Shown: positions 7,851 to 17,593, counted from the first letter of the stretch. The stretch is 64,000 bases of DNA from Streptococcus porci DSM 23759 (GCF_000423765.1 NZ_AUIP01000012.1:36041-100040); one strand, 5' to 3'. Translations and numbers: made by a program. The notes: a model not told the origin generated them from the letters alone.

Positions 7851-9239
7851 TTACAGTTGTGGTATAAATGTTTCAAATTCAGATGTTCCTGCTAACCATT
7901 GTCTAGCTTCTTGAAGATTTTCAAACTCCCCTGTCGCAATCATCTGGACTAGGATATTGCCAATTGCAGTTGCCTCTCCAGGCCCCGCAACCACTTCTTT
8001 TCCGATGACGTTGGCAGTCAGCTGATTTAGCAAGCTGACATTGGAGCCACCGCCTACGATATGAAGGCAGTTAATGGTCTGACCAGTTAATGCTTCAACT
8101 TGCTTCAATTCTCGTCCGTAGGCCTTAGCTAAGTTGGAATAGACAGCCATAACCAGTTCTCCGATAGATTCAGGCACTTTTTGTCCTGTCTCATGACAAG
8201 CCTCTTTGATTTCTTCTATCATATTTTCAGGATTAGTGAATCGATCGTCATTCAGATCAATCTCTTGCTGGAATGGCTCAACAAGGGCTGCCTGCTCTGC
8301 CATTTCCTTAAAGGAATAGCGATAATCGGTCAGGCGTGCAATTTCTTGGACACACCACATACCTGTAATGTTTTTGAGGAATCGGTATGTCTGATAAGCG
8401 CCCCATTCATTTGTATAATTGGCTAGATAGCTGTCTTGATTGGCGATAGACTGTTTAGATTCAATACCTATCAAAGACCAGGTGCCTGAGCTAATATAGG
8501 CCCAGTTCTCGCTAGTCGCTGGAACCCCCACAACGGCCGATGCGGTATCATGTGTACCGACCGCAATCACTTGTGCTTCTGGTAGATCATATCCATCTAC
8601 TTCTAACCGACCGATGAAACCACCCGCTTCAATCAAATCAGGGAACTTGCTATTCTCGATACCAATCACTTCCAACAACTCCTTGTCAAAAGTGCGTGTT
8701 TCAAGGTTCATAAATTGGGTCGTTGACCAATTAGTCACTTCTCCTGTCATCTTTCCTGTCAATCTGTAGGCAATGTAATCAGGAATCATAAGAATTTTAT
8801 CTGTTTTTTCCAACAAACTTCTGTCTTCGACAAAGAGCTGATAGAGGGTATTGAAATTTAGAAATTGGATTCCTGTTTTCTGATAAATGGTTTCTTTTGA
8901 GATATGCTGAAAGACTTGTTCCATCGCCCCTTGAGTTCTAGCATCCCGGTAGGCAATTGGTTGAGCTAGTAGGTTGCCATTTTTGTCAAGTAGGCAATAA
9001 TCAACCGCCCAGGTATCAATACCAATTGTACAGGTGTTTACCCCACTTTGTTTCACTTTTTCTAGCCCAATCAGTACATTATCAACCAGCTGGTCAATAT
9101 CCCATCTATCATGTCCGTCTGACTTCTCAAATCCATTTTTAAAACGATAAATTTCTCTTAATTCCAATCCATCAGTCTTATTTGCTAAGATCACACGGCC
9201 ACTAGATGCTCCAATATCAATGGCAACATGATAGGTCAT
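7851..9239 (-). CDS. rhaB: Rhamnulokinase
   Basis: Phosphorylates L-rhamnulose at O-1 using ATP. The 462-residue FGGY-family kinase has the N-terminal ATP/phosphate loop [10 protein letters not shown] (7-16), a second domain starting near residue 245 with [11 protein letters not shown], and the C-terminal adenosine motif [15 protein letters not shown] with [10 protein letters not shown]. It is the first gene of the rhaBAD operon and is transcribed divergently from the AraC-type regulator at 9350. The start codon has AAAGGAG 7 bases upstream. Confidence 0.96.
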   Translation of the reverse strand: MTYHVAIDIGASSGRVILANKTDGLELREIYRFKNGFEKSDGHDRWDIDQLVDNVLIGLEKVKQSGVNTCTIGIDTWAVDYCLLDKNGNLLAQPIAYRDARTQGAMEQVFQHISKETIYQKTGIQFLNFNTLYQLFVEDRSLLEKTDKILMIPDYIAYRLTGKMTGEVTNWSTTQFMNLETRTFDKELLEVIGIENSKFPDLIEAGGFIGRLEVDGYDLPEAQVIAVGTHDTASAVVGVPATSENWAYISSGTWSLIGIESKQSIANQDSYLANYTNEWGAYQTYRFLKNITGMWCVQEIARLTDYRYSFKEMAEQAALVEPFQQEIDLNDDRFTNPENMIEEIKEACHETGQKVPESIGELVMAVYSNLAKAYGRELKQVEALTGQTINCLHIVGGGSNVSLLNQLTANVIGKEVVAGPGEATAIGNILVQMIATGEFENLQEARQWLAGTSEFETFIPQL

Positions 9240-9349
9240 GAGGTTTCTCCTTTGTTTTTTGATACTTCTATTTAACCTTATTTCTGTTTATGGTACAATG
9301 TCGATAGAACATTGAAAACGTATCAAATTTACAGTTAGGAAAAAACGAA
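9240..9349. promoter_or_regulatory. rhaB / rhaR divergent promoter region
   Basis: On the plus strand TGGTACAAT (9290-9298) is an extended -10 for rhaR. On the minus strand a candidate rhaB promoter is TTGTAC, 17 bases, TTAAAT. The imperfect palindrome TTGAAAACGTATCAA at 9312-9326 has TTGA/TCAA arms and lies between the two starts. It resembles a catabolite (cre) site but with mismatches, so it may instead be the RhaR operator. Confidence 0.5.
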
Positions 9350-10309
9350 ATGAATCAGTTAGAACAGTTATTATTAAGAAAAACAGAGCATGAACTCTTG
9401 CAGGAAAAACAGGGATTCGTAGCAGATTATTTGGACATACAATCCGCAAGTCAGACACCAAAACTCTCTCAACATTTCTTTTTTCAAAATAAAGATATTT
9501 TTATCAGTAAACATAGCCGGTACGCTGCTTATCCAGAGCATACCCATCAATTTTTAGAGATCAATTATGTCTATAAGGGGCGTTGTTGCCAGCAGATTAA
9601 CGGCCAGGAATTTGAGCTGAAAGAGGGAGATATTCTGCTCATGGATGTGGAAAGCCGGCATTCCATTGAGGCATTAGGGGACGAGGATATCCTGATTAAC
9701 ATTTTGTTTCAAAATAAGGATGTATCGATCAACTGGCTCAAGCAACTTCAGGGTGAAAACAGCCTACTTTATCAATTCTTACTGTCAGATTCCTCTCAAC
9801 ACTTCAAGCGGGACAATTTCCTTTTGTTGCATACGGAAGAAAATAGCCCTGTCCGACAAATTTTAACCGAAATGATGACCGAATATTTTTTGCCGCAGGA
9901 ATTTTCCCAACAGATGTTGAAACACTACCTGCCACTCTTTTTCTACCAATTGGCTCGACTATTGCCAACCCTTGAAAAAACTGTTGATTTACATTTAGAA
10001 GAATCAACCTACGCTCAAATATTGAAAATTATTGATCGTGAATACGCTACAATTAGTCTCACTAACCTGGCCCAGCGACTGAGTTTTAATAAAAACTATC
10101 TGAGCAACCTCATCAAAGCAGAATCTGGCCAAACCTTCACCCAACTGGTCAATCAACGCAAACTGATGAAAGCTCAATTATTACTGCGAACAACCCAACT
10201 CCCTATCCAAGAAATTGCCCTCAGTGTCGGTTTCAGTAATAAAACCTATTTTTACGAAAAATACAAAGAAACCTTCGGCCATGGACCGAAGGAGGAGAGA
10301 AAAAGCTAG
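9350..10309 (+). CDS. AraC-type regulator of rhamnose genes
   Basis: A 319-residue regulator with an N-terminal cupin sensor (about 50-120), showing YPEHTHQFLE (metal/ligand-type His64, His66, Glu70) and EGDILLMDV. Its C-terminal double helix-turn-helix AraC domain spans about 215-315 (SLTNLAQRLSFNKNYLSN and LPIQEIALSVGFSNKTYFYEKY). It is divergent from rhaBAD and is therefore the probable rhamnose-responsive activator. This is functionally RhaR-like, although the effector is inferred. Its last 440 bases are duplicated at 18851-19291. Confidence 0.88.
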   Translation: MNQLEQLLLRKTEHELLQEKQGFVADYLDIQSASQTPKLSQHFFFQNKDIFISKHSRYAAYPEHTHQFLEINYVYKGRCCQQINGQEFELKEGDILLMDVESRHSIEALGDEDILINILFQNKDVSINWLKQLQGENSLLYQFLLSDSSQHFKRDNFLLLHTEENSPVRQILTEMMTEYFLPQEFSQQMLKHYLPLFFYQLARLLPTLEKTVDLHLEESTYAQILKIIDREYATISLTNLAQRLSFNKNYLSNLIKAESGQTFTQLVNQRKLMKAQLLLRTTQLPIQEIALSVGFSNKTYFYEKYKETFGHGPKEERKS

Positions 10310-10330
10310 CAGTTTGAGGCTGCTAGCTTT
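9869..10330 (+). repeat. 462-bp direct repeat, left copy (3' part of rhaR plus terminator)
   Basis: Bases 9869-10330 match 18851-19312 at a constant offset of 8982 with 11 substitutions and no gaps seen (about 97.6 percent). The copies flank the whole of module B (10331-18850). Confidence 0.95.
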
Positions 10331-10331
10331 T
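10299..10331. terminator. Bidirectional terminator between the AraC regulator and the module B transporter
   Basis: Stem AAAGCTAGCAG / CTGCTAGCTTT with loop TTTGAGG. The stop codon of the minus-strand transporter gene lies inside the stem, and the AraC stop codon abuts it. The same hairpin is repeated at 19281-19313. Confidence 0.8.
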
Positions 10332-11771
10332 ACGTTTATGAAATATTCTTTGTTGTATGTACTGCATTTCAAATTTATCCATACGTAAATTACTCATAAA
10401 ATATACGGAAATTAAATTACATAGAATAGGAATACCGAAGCAAATTAGTAATGTTATCCATTTCTTTTCGACTGTAAATCTGTCAGAAGGTTGTGGTATT
10501 GTATCCTGATAACCAACAAATGAAATAGTTCCAGCAATAACCAATGTTGTCGCTGAGCTAACAAATTGGTCTAAAAAATTGAATACACCGTTAATTACAG
10601 CTGGGAAATACTTACCTGTTCTATAAAGCTCATAATCAACCATATCATTTTTTAGAATCCCATTTGTAATAATTAGGATCATGTTTGAAGCATTCGTTAG
10701 TAATTGTAGAAAAAAGAAGAAACATGCAAAAATCGGATTTTCTATTGAAATACCAGCTTTGGAATAAAATACAGAAATAGCACTCATAAATAGGAAAAAT
10801 ATATTAGCCAACATTGAATAATAACTTATTTTTTTTGCACCATGTCTTTCTATATAACGAAGGATAAACATTCCTATGAAAAGTGATGGCAACAAGGAAA
10901 TGGTGTTTATAATGGTTCCTAATTGATAGTTTCCTAATACAATCCCATATAAAAGCGTCGTCACAATCGTTTGTCCTGAAATTTGTTGGGCAAATTTTGT
11001 AAATATTGAGGTGGCAAGCAACTTTTGAAACGACTTATCTCTAATTAGAATGTCGAATACATCATTCCAGCCTATTTTTCCCAATTGAAAACTTCTATCC
11101 AAACCACGAAATCGTTCTGGAGTATCAATCTTTGATAAGGATATTATAGATAAAATTGTAAATAATAAGGTTAATGGTAATAATTTTAGCGCAAGATTAC
11201 TTAGCAAAGCTTCAGAATATGTATTATTAAACATTGGCAAAAGAATTATCGTTACATATAAAATAGTTAGCAATGGAGTTAAGTAACTATATAGCGTTGA
11301 AACAAGCTGTAATATTCCCCGTTGTTTTGGATCATTAGTTAGAACGGCACCTATCATACTTCCACTAATATCTGAAATTGAGGAACCACAAATAAACAAA
11401 AGATAAGTACAGATAAAAAAGATAATTCCTAATTGATTATCGATTCCTAGGACAAAAAGCAAATAGATTGAAAGCGCCCTAATTAGCCACCCTAAAGCCA
11501 TAAAAATACGTAATTTACCAAATGGAGATTTAAAGCGATCTATCATTAAAGCTAACAATGGATCGATTAGGCCATCAAAAATTCGAGTATTTGTTAGAAT
11601 AAATCCACTAACTACTACTGTAATTCCATAGCCAACATTTGCCAGGTAGCTCATATAAGTTAATAACGTAAAGAATAACATGGAGGAAACAGAATGTAGT
11701 TGTGAAAGTACTATTGTGCTAATCTTCGAGCGATTATAAATTGAACTATCAATCTTATCCTGCATAATCAT
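10323..11771 (-). CDS. MFS sugar transporter (GPH-like), module B
   Basis: A 482-residue integral membrane protein with about 12 predicted helices. It has the N-terminal pattern of the glycoside-pentoside-hexuronide cation symporter family, a helix ending in FDGLIDPLLALMIDRFKSPFGK (D-x-x-x-D-P then K/R). It is probably a cation-coupled glycoside importer. It is last in the module B operon after GH1. GGAGG lies 7 bases before the ATG at 11771. The gene is visibly AT-rich (runs of Ile/Phe/Leu with A/T third bases). Its last codons run into the terminator hairpin that belongs to the 462-bp repeat, so the insertion junction sits at its 3' end. Confidence 0.8.
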   Translation of the reverse strand: MIMQDKIDSSIYNRSKISTIVLSQLHSVSSMLFFTLLTYMSYLANVGYGITVVVSGFILTNTRIFDGLIDPLLALMIDRFKSPFGKLRIFMALGWLIRALSIYLLFVLGIDNQLGIIFFICTYLLFICGSSISDISGSMIGAVLTNDPKQRGILQLVSTLYSYLTPLLTILYVTIILLPMFNNTYSEALLSNLALKLLPLTLLFTILSIISLSKIDTPERFRGLDRSFQLGKIGWNDVFDILIRDKSFQKLLATSIFTKFAQQISGQTIVTTLLYGIVLGNYQLGTIINTISLLPSLFIGMFILRYIERHGAKKISYYSMLANIFFLFMSAISVFYSKAGISIENPIFACFFFFLQLLTNASNMILIITNGILKNDMVDYELYRTGKYFPAVINGVFNFLDQFVSSATTLVIAGTISFVGYQDTIPQPSDRFTVEKKWITLLICFGIPILCNLISVYFMSNLRMDKFEMQYIQQRIFHKRKS

Positions 11772-11804
11772 TTTGTTTCCTCCAATATGTTTTCTAATTA
11801 TATC

Positions 11805-13070
11805 CTATTTTTTCAAATTTGAAAATTTTCTACCTAGTTGAGTTAGACTTGGTTTAGGCATTCTTTCTTGAGTTTCCCGATTAACAGCTACCAGACCAAA
11901 CTGCATTGCAAATCCTCGTTGCCATTCGAAATTATCCAGCAAACTCCAATGGAAGTATCCTTGGACTGGATAACCTTCTGCAACCAATTGTTCTACGTCC
12001 TTACAAACTTCATTAATAAAATGAACTCGAATTGTGTCATCTGTTGCAGCAATCCCGTTTTCAGTAATGATAATGTTACCGCTATAATCTTTTGCAACTT
12101 TTTTAACAACATTTGCTAGTGCATATGGATAATTTTCATATCCCATATCTGTTAAACTAGCCCCTTCAGGAGCTTTTTGAACTCCATTTTTTCCTATAAT
12201 TTCTCGAGTATAATTTTGAATACCAAGAAAGTCGTCTTTTAAAATGTATGGCAAATAGTGTAAAAATTCTTCATTCCATCGTTTAGCCACATGTTCAGAA
12301 GCTTCTAAGCTATCATCCGCAACTTGAAAATCATGAAGGCTTAATGTTAATCCAACTTTTATTTCAGGAAACAAGCTCTTAATTACATCACGCGCTGCAA
12401 GATGACAATCAATAATAATCTGATCACCTTTTCTAGTACGATTGGATAAAAATGTATTAGCTTGTTCACCCTCTTTTAATCCAAATACACGACAAGCTTC
12501 CTCCTGTTGTTTTTTCATTTGTTCCATCAAAGGATTTACCCCTACTTGCAAGGACTGCCCACTTTGTTTCATTAGACGTTCCATAATCGCTGCCAACTGT
12601 AACCCCATATTGGCTTCATTAATGGTACACACATGATTCAACCGATGACCAAGATTTTCCATCACTACTTGTGTATAGCTTCTAAAATAATCGACAGTTT
12701 CTGTATTTTCCCATCCACCTTCAGAAATTAACCATTTGGGACTTGAAAAATGATGGAGGGTTACGAATGGCTCGATTCCTTTCTGGTGACAATAATCAAT
12801 TACTTCCTTGTAGTGGTTTATTTCCTCGCTAGAATATTTTCCTCTTTCAGGTTCTATTCTAGCCCATTCAATTGAGAATCGATATGCATTAAATCCTGCA
12901 TCTGCCATCAAGTCAATATCTTCTTTAAATCTATGATAGTGGTCTACCGCATCTAGTGATGGTTCCGCAAAGATTGAGTTTTCCATTTGTTCCTGTGCCC
13001 AAAAATCGCTATAGATATTATTCCCTTCAATTTGGTGAGCAGCTGTTGATGTACCTAAGTAAAATACCAT
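11805..13070 (-). CDS. GH1 family beta-glucosidase
   Basis: A 421-residue retaining glycosidase. The acid/base is Glu152 in TINEAN (the usual N-E-P has Ala) and the nucleophile is Glu337 in IITENG. His106 and Trp120 line the pocket. The C-terminal WSLLDNFEWQRGF carries Glu382-Trp383, the pair that binds O4/O6 of a free glucosyl unit. 6-Phospho-beta-glucosidases have a Ser/Lys/Tyr triad there instead. It should therefore cut unphosphorylated beta-glucosides, fitting a symporter rather than a PTS route. No signal peptide is seen. It lies 13 bases from the rhamnosidase gene upstream and has AGGAGG before the ATG. Confidence 0.88.
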   Translation of the reverse strand: MVFYLGTSTAAHQIEGNNIYSDFWAQEQMENSIFAEPSLDAVDHYHRFKEDIDLMADAGFNAYRFSIEWARIEPERGKYSSEEINHYKEVIDYCHQKGIEPFVTLHHFSSPKWLISEGGWENTETVDYFRSYTQVVMENLGHRLNHVCTINEANMGLQLAAIMERLMKQSGQSLQVGVNPLMEQMKKQQEEACRVFGLKEGEQANTFLSNRTRKGDQIIIDCHLAARDVIKSLFPEIKVGLTLSLHDFQVADDSLEASEHVAKRWNEEFLHYLPYILKDDFLGIQNYTREIIGKNGVQKAPEGASLTDMGYENYPYALANVVKKVAKDYSGNIIITENGIAATDDTIRVHFINEVCKDVEQLVAEGYPVQGYFHWSLLDNFEWQRGFAMQFGLVAVNRETQERMPKPSLTQLGRKFSNLKK

Positions 13071-13082
13071 GATTAATTCCTC

Positions 13083-15284
13083 CTAAAAAGTATACTTATA
13101 ATTCCCTGCCGATACTTGCTGAGACATTCCATTTGGCAATTCGATTATAGACTCTACTGGAGTTTCAACACTTAAGTGCCCAGTGCCATCTTCATCCAAT
13201 TTCCATTCAACAGAAATCTTACCATTTCGGGAGTTATAACTTCCTGAAACTTGACCTAACCGGCTATCCATGATTGGTTTAATTTGAACTTTTTTATAGC
13301 CTGGTAACATTGGTTTAATTCCCAAAATATATTCATAAATAAATCTTCCAACACTTCCGAATGCATAATGATTAAAAGATACCATATTCCCATCTGACTG
13401 CATTACTTTATCGTCATTGATTCGACCATCTGGTTTTATAGCATCCCACCGCTCCCAGATAGTTGTTGCTCCTCTATTGACCTGATAAATCCAACCCGGA
13501 CAATCTTCTTGAAGTAATAAATCATATGCTAATTCAGGCTCTCCATTTTCAACCAATAATGGTAATAAATATTCGGTTGAGAAAAATCCTGTGTTAATCC
13601 CGTTTTCTCTAACGTTTTCTACAAATTTTTTTGCAACCTTGTTTCGCAACTCACCTGGTTCTAACACATATTGCAATGCCATAATATATGCACCTTGGTA
13701 ATCTCCAACAACTGTACCATCTACGCTTACAAAAGTAGAAATATAGGCTTTTTGAACTTGTTCATATTTTTTGCGATAGTATAGATAATCTTCTTCAAAA
13801 CCTAACCGTTTGGCTAATTTTGAAAAAATGTTTAAATCGTTTACAATAAAAGAATTTGAAACAGGTCCATTATTCGTTGCCATCCAAGCCATATCTTTAT
13901 CAGGCATTAACCAGTCCCCTAAGTTAGGAGCTAACCATAGATTATTTTCTCCGAGGTGCGCAATCTCACAATCAATAAACGCTTTCATATTGTCGTAGTA
14001 TTGAACCTGTAAATCTTCTGACCCAAATTGCTGATACATAGCCTCAGGAATAATGGTTACTGCATTCCCCCATCCCAACATATTTAAGAATCCAATGCCT
14101 CCAGGACCATTTGCTGGAATTGTTGGAGCGACATAGTTTTCACTATTATCAGCCTGTGAAAATGCAATGTCTTTGAAAAATTTCTTCCAAAAGTCTTCGC
14201 TATCAAAATTATATGCACCAGTCCGTGCAAAAGCCTGTCCATCGCCAGTGTACCCCATCCGTTCATCACGTTGTGGGCAATCTGTCGGTACTTCAACGTA
14301 GTTGGATTTTTGACCCCACAGTTGATTTTCGTATACTCTTTGAAGTTTTTCATGACTGGTATTGAAGTACCCTGTTCTACGCATATCATTATAGAGAGCT
14401 CTAGCCTCTACCAGTCCATCCTTGTATTCTACCCCTGAAATTTCGATATAACGGAAGCCCATATAAGTAAATCTCGGCCGATATTTTTTTTCATTTCCAT
14501 CAGAAGTATAAATAATTTCTGCTTTTGCTTTACGTAAATTATCAGTATAAAGCTGCCCATTTTCTGTAAGTACTTCCCCATGTCGAATATGAATGGTCTC
14601 TCCAAAATTTAAATATTTAGTATTTAACTCAATAATTCCTGCAAAATTTTGTCCAAAATCAATAATAGTTCGATCAGGCTGACGAATGACCTCTTTAATT
14701 GGAATTTTCTCCTGTAAGATAACTTTAGATTGTGTTAGATTTAAATGTTCAGGGATTGAACCAGTATACTTTACTGCTTCTCCAATAATAACGGGGTCAA
14801 TTCGGTCATCACGAATTTCACCATCATAAAAACCAGCGTATTGGTATTGTGAAACTTTCTCCACGACTGCATCACTTGAAGTTATGGTATCTTGTGAGCC
14901 ATCCTCAAAATGAACTGAGAGCACCCAAGAGACCGCTGTCTTATCGCCATAGATTTGAGTGATATTTTCATGAGTGAAACGACCACTGTACCATCCTTGT
15001 GCGAGATATACATCGAGTGTATTTGTCCCTGCCTTCAATAAGTCCGTAACATCATATTCTTGATAAAACAAATCTTTTGGATAGTAGGTAAATCCCGGTG
15101 CAAAAATTTGATTTCCCACCTTACTACCATTTATCTCGGCTTCGTAAATTCCAAGAGCAGTTATCACTAAACTTGCTTTCGAAATTCTGTTTTCTAATTG
15201 ACAGACTTGAGAAAAATGATTCACTTCTCCTTCAACATACTCAGAACTATTACTCGTAATGAAATAGCTTTTTAAATTTTCCAT
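13083..15284 (-). CDS. GH78 alpha-L-rhamnosidase, module B
   Basis: A 733-residue inverting alpha-L-rhamnosidase without a signal peptide, hence cytoplasmic. The N-terminal carbohydrate-binding-like region (about 30-160) contains TALGIYEAEINGSKVG and QGWYSGRF. A beta-sandwich (about 195-300) contains IIDFGQNFAG and YRPRFTYMGFRY. The (alpha/alpha)6 barrel begins near 310 and contains VPTDCPQRDERMGYTGDGQ, which holds the conserved acidic residues (Asp340, Glu341, Asp348). The C-terminal sandwich starts near 650. It is shorter than the module C paralogue (915) because it lacks the long N-terminal domain. It would release terminal rhamnose from oligosaccharides or glycosides. Confidence 0.93.
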   Translation of the reverse strand: MENLKSYFITSNSSEYVEGEVNHFSQVCQLENRISKASLVITALGIYEAEINGSKVGNQIFAPGFTYYPKDLFYQEYDVTDLLKAGTNTLDVYLAQGWYSGRFTHENITQIYGDKTAVSWVLSVHFEDGSQDTITSSDAVVEKVSQYQYAGFYDGEIRDDRIDPVIIGEAVKYTGSIPEHLNLTQSKVILQEKIPIKEVIRQPDRTIIDFGQNFAGIIELNTKYLNFGETIHIRHGEVLTENGQLYTDNLRKAKAEIIYTSDGNEKKYRPRFTYMGFRYIEISGVEYKDGLVEARALYNDMRRTGYFNTSHEKLQRVYENQLWGQKSNYVEVPTDCPQRDERMGYTGDGQAFARTGAYNFDSEDFWKKFFKDIAFSQADNSENYVAPTIPANGPGGIGFLNMLGWGNAVTIIPEAMYQQFGSEDLQVQYYDNMKAFIDCEIAHLGENNLWLAPNLGDWLMPDKDMAWMATNNGPVSNSFIVNDLNIFSKLAKRLGFEEDYLYYRKKYEQVQKAYISTFVSVDGTVVGDYQGAYIMALQYVLEPGELRNKVAKKFVENVRENGINTGFFSTEYLLPLLVENGEPELAYDLLLQEDCPGWIYQVNRGATTIWERWDAIKPDGRINDDKVMQSDGNMVSFNHYAFGSVGRFIYEYILGIKPMLPGYKKVQIKPIMDSRLGQVSGSYNSRNGKISVEWKLDEDGTGHLSVETPVESIIELPNGMSQQVSAGNYKYTF

Positions 15285-15294
15285 TTTACTACCT

Positions 15295-16137
15295 CTAATA
15301 AAATTTATTTAGATAATCAATACTTACCTTAGCAGATTTAAAGCCACTTTTTTCAACCCAATTTCTATGAGTTTCTACGACGATTCCTTCAACACCATAT
15401 CGCTGGCTCTGACAAATTATCGATTCTAAATTCATATTTCCAAATCCTAATTCAACACAGTCGGATTTCTGAATCGAATTTTGACTAGTTTTTGTTGTTC
15501 GAAAACCTCGATCAGTCAGGTGTAAAAGTTTTAAACGACTACCAATCCTCGTTATCCAGTGACTCACATCTGCACCAGCTTCCACTAACCAAAACACATC
15601 TAATTCAAAATTTAGAAAATCTGAATTTGTTTTCTCAATCAGATATTCAAAAAAACTCTTTCCAGAATTTAATCTCATTAACTCAACATTATGATTATGA
15701 TAGAGTAAGTTTAAACTTTCTGATTTTAACTCTCGACCAATTTCATTTAATTGACTTATGAGCTTGTCTGCTTCTTCCTGTGATTGATAATTAAAATTTC
15801 TAATTCCTGTTAAAACTATATTATTCGTGTGGAAACTCTTTGCTCTTTTAATTACAGTTTTACGATCTGTTGTTAAGCTTTCTATACTTTCGTGAATACT
15901 TACAACCTTTAAATGTGATTCTTCGATCAATCTATGCCAGTCTAATCTATCACAATTTCCAATTGACATACCACTAAGTTTTAAAAGAGTTTTAATCTTG
16001 AAAGATAATGGTGTAAGCATAAAGCTATTTAATTCAATACCCTCAAAACCAGCATTTTTCAATTCTTTCAACATTTGTAAAGTCTGCTGATACGTTTTGC
16101 AGTCCTTACCTATTTGTAATTGTTGTATCGCTTTCAT
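15295..16137 (-). CDS. Sugar phosphate isomerase/epimerase-like TIM barrel protein
   Basis: A 280-residue protein of the xylose-isomerase-like (AP_endonuc_2) superfamily. Metal-ligand motifs in order are LYHNHNVEL (about 140), FELDVFWLVEAGAD (about 178), LLHLTD (about 210), ELGFGN (about 235) and VVETHRNW (about 258). It is encoded between transporter and rhamnosidase in module B, with AAGGAG before its ATG. Members of this family include IolE, tagatose/psicose epimerases and YcjR-type keto-sugar epimerases. The substrate is not evident. One possibility is handling an epimer or keto-derivative released from the imported glycoside. Confidence 0.75.
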   Translation of the reverse strand: MKAIQQLQIGKDCKTYQQTLQMLKELKNAGFEGIELNSFMLTPLSFKIKTLLKLSGMSIGNCDRLDWHRLIEESHLKVVSIHESIESLTTDRKTVIKRAKSFHTNNIVLTGIRNFNYQSQEEADKLISQLNEIGRELKSESLNLLYHNHNVELMRLNSGKSFFEYLIEKTNSDFLNFELDVFWLVEAGADVSHWITRIGSRLKLLHLTDRGFRTTKTSQNSIQKSDCVELGFGNMNLESIICQSQRYGVEGIVVETHRNWVEKSGFKSAKVSIDYLNKFY

Positions 16138-16152
16138 TATACTCCTTTACTT

Positions 16153-17478
16153 TCATTTCACTACCTTTTCCAAGTCGGCTAGTTTTTTTGAAAAGAGATA
16201 GATACCGAACATACATGCTAGTGGAATCAATGCATAGATACTTCGAATCATAAACAAAGCACTTTCAGATTGAACATTCGCTGAACCAATATAACCTGAA
16301 ATACCAAGTAATAGTCCAACAAGTCCTGTACCAATACCATTAAATACTGCACCAACAAACCCAACACTTACATTTGTACTACCTTCCATACGTTGCAGTC
16401 CAATTTGTTCATTATAACCTGCTAAATTCATAATAATGACATTTCCAAGATAAGAAAGAGGTAAGACCGCTAAACCTGAAAGGAGACTGCCCACAATTAA
16501 TAATGGAATGCTATCTTTAGCAAAGAAGTTTATTAGATAACCAACACCTGAAATGATTGCACTATATTGAATTAACTGAGATACACTCAATTTTTTCATT
16601 AATTTGGGGAAGAAGAACATAATTGGTAGCATTAGGATTGTTAAAAATCCCATAATACCTTGTAAAGAAATATTCCCGACTACATATTTAAAATACTGAG
16701 CTTGGACCGCCATCCCCTGGATGATATTAAAAAGACCTATCATACCCGCATAAAACCAAAGGAATTTATTGGCTTTAAACATTGTCACAACGTCTTTTAT
16801 TTTGATTTTTTCTGAACTAGCACCAGCATAGATTGAGGTATCTTCTTTAACAAAAATAAATCTAAGGATACCAATAATGCACAATGGAATTGCATAAATC
16901 AGAATTAATTTATTCCAACCAGCACCTGATGTTGCTAATTTTCCCATCATCATCGGAAATGTAATACTTACTATCATCGCTCCTAACATTGATATTACAC
17001 CACCATAAGATGAAACCTTAATCACCTGGTTTCTACTAGGAAAAGCACGAATCATATATGGGGTTTGAGCTGCTGTTAAAAGCGAGTTAAAGACAGAAAA
17101 AATAAAGAAATACATTATTACAATCCAGATAGACTTGACTGTAGTTGACCATTCAGGTGGACAACTAAAAAGTAGAACAGTACAAATCCAAACGCCAATA
17201 ATCGCAATTTCATATGGACGACCCTTGCCAAGTTTTGTATTAGTGTTGTCCACTAAGAAACCTGCGAAAAGGTTAGTGATGGCATTAATGATTTTACTAA
17301 TCATCAGTAGCCCACCAACAAATGCAGGAGACAAGTGTAAAGTATCTGTTGCAAAAAGCATAAGATACCCAAGAACAATAACTTGAACTGCGGACGAAGA
17401 AACATCTCTTCCCTTCCATGCTAAAAATTTTCCCAAGTGTAATTTGTCACTTGGATTACTATCAACTGTTTTATTCAT
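16153..17478 (-). CDS. GPH-family glycoside:cation symporter, module B
   Basis: A 441-residue, 12-helix transporter of the MelB/GPH family with no fused IIA domain. The N-terminal half shows the family pattern ITNLFAGFLVDNTNTKLGKGRPY (Asp followed by K-x-G-R-x-R/Y-P between helices 2 and 3) and a YMIRAFPSRNQ loop after helix 4. It is the first gene of the leftward module B operon. AAGGAGG lies 7 bases before the ATG. As the promoter-proximal importer it most likely brings the intact rhamnoside into the cell for the GH78 and GH1 enzymes that follow. Confidence 0.88.
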   Translation of the reverse strand: MNKTVDSNPSDKLHLGKFLAWKGRDVSSSAVQVIVLGYLMLFATDTLHLSPAFVGGLLMISKIINAITNLFAGFLVDNTNTKLGKGRPYEIAIIGVWICTVLLFSCPPEWSTTVKSIWIVIMYFFIFSVFNSLLTAAQTPYMIRAFPSRNQVIKVSSYGGVISMLGAMIVSITFPMMMGKLATSGAGWNKLILIYAIPLCIIGILRFIFVKEDTSIYAGASSEKIKIKDVVTMFKANKFLWFYAGMIGLFNIIQGMAVQAQYFKYVVGNISLQGIMGFLTILMLPIMFFFPKLMKKLSVSQLIQYSAIISGVGYLINFFAKDSIPLLIVGSLLSGLAVLPLSYLGNVIIMNLAGYNEQIGLQRMEGSTNVSVGFVGAVFNGIGTGLVGLLLGISGYIGSANVQSESALFMIRSIYALIPLACMFGIYLFSKKLADLEKVVK

Positions 17479-17593
17479 CGTTGATCCTCCTTGTTTTTTA
17501 TGTCATTATTATAATTATAAACGTAACCGGTTTCTTGCATTTTATTAACATTTATTGTATTATTTTAACATCATTTAAATTTGGAGTAACTCA
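17479..17593. promoter_or_regulatory. Module B divergent promoter with cre-like site
   Basis: On the minus strand two overlapping TATAAT elements (around 17504-17518) lie upstream of the transporter gene. AGAAACCGGTTACG (minus strand, 17522-17535) matches 12 of 14 positions of the cre consensus TGWNANCGNTNWCA and sits just upstream of the -10, so CcpA control is plausible. The AACCGGTT centre is palindromic. Confidence 0.5.

Noticed and set aside
9312..9326. cre site in the rhaB/rhaR intergenic region
   Set aside because: TTGAAAACGTATCAA has the CG centre but fails two or three fixed positions and its spacing is one base short. Kept only as an undefined operator candidate.
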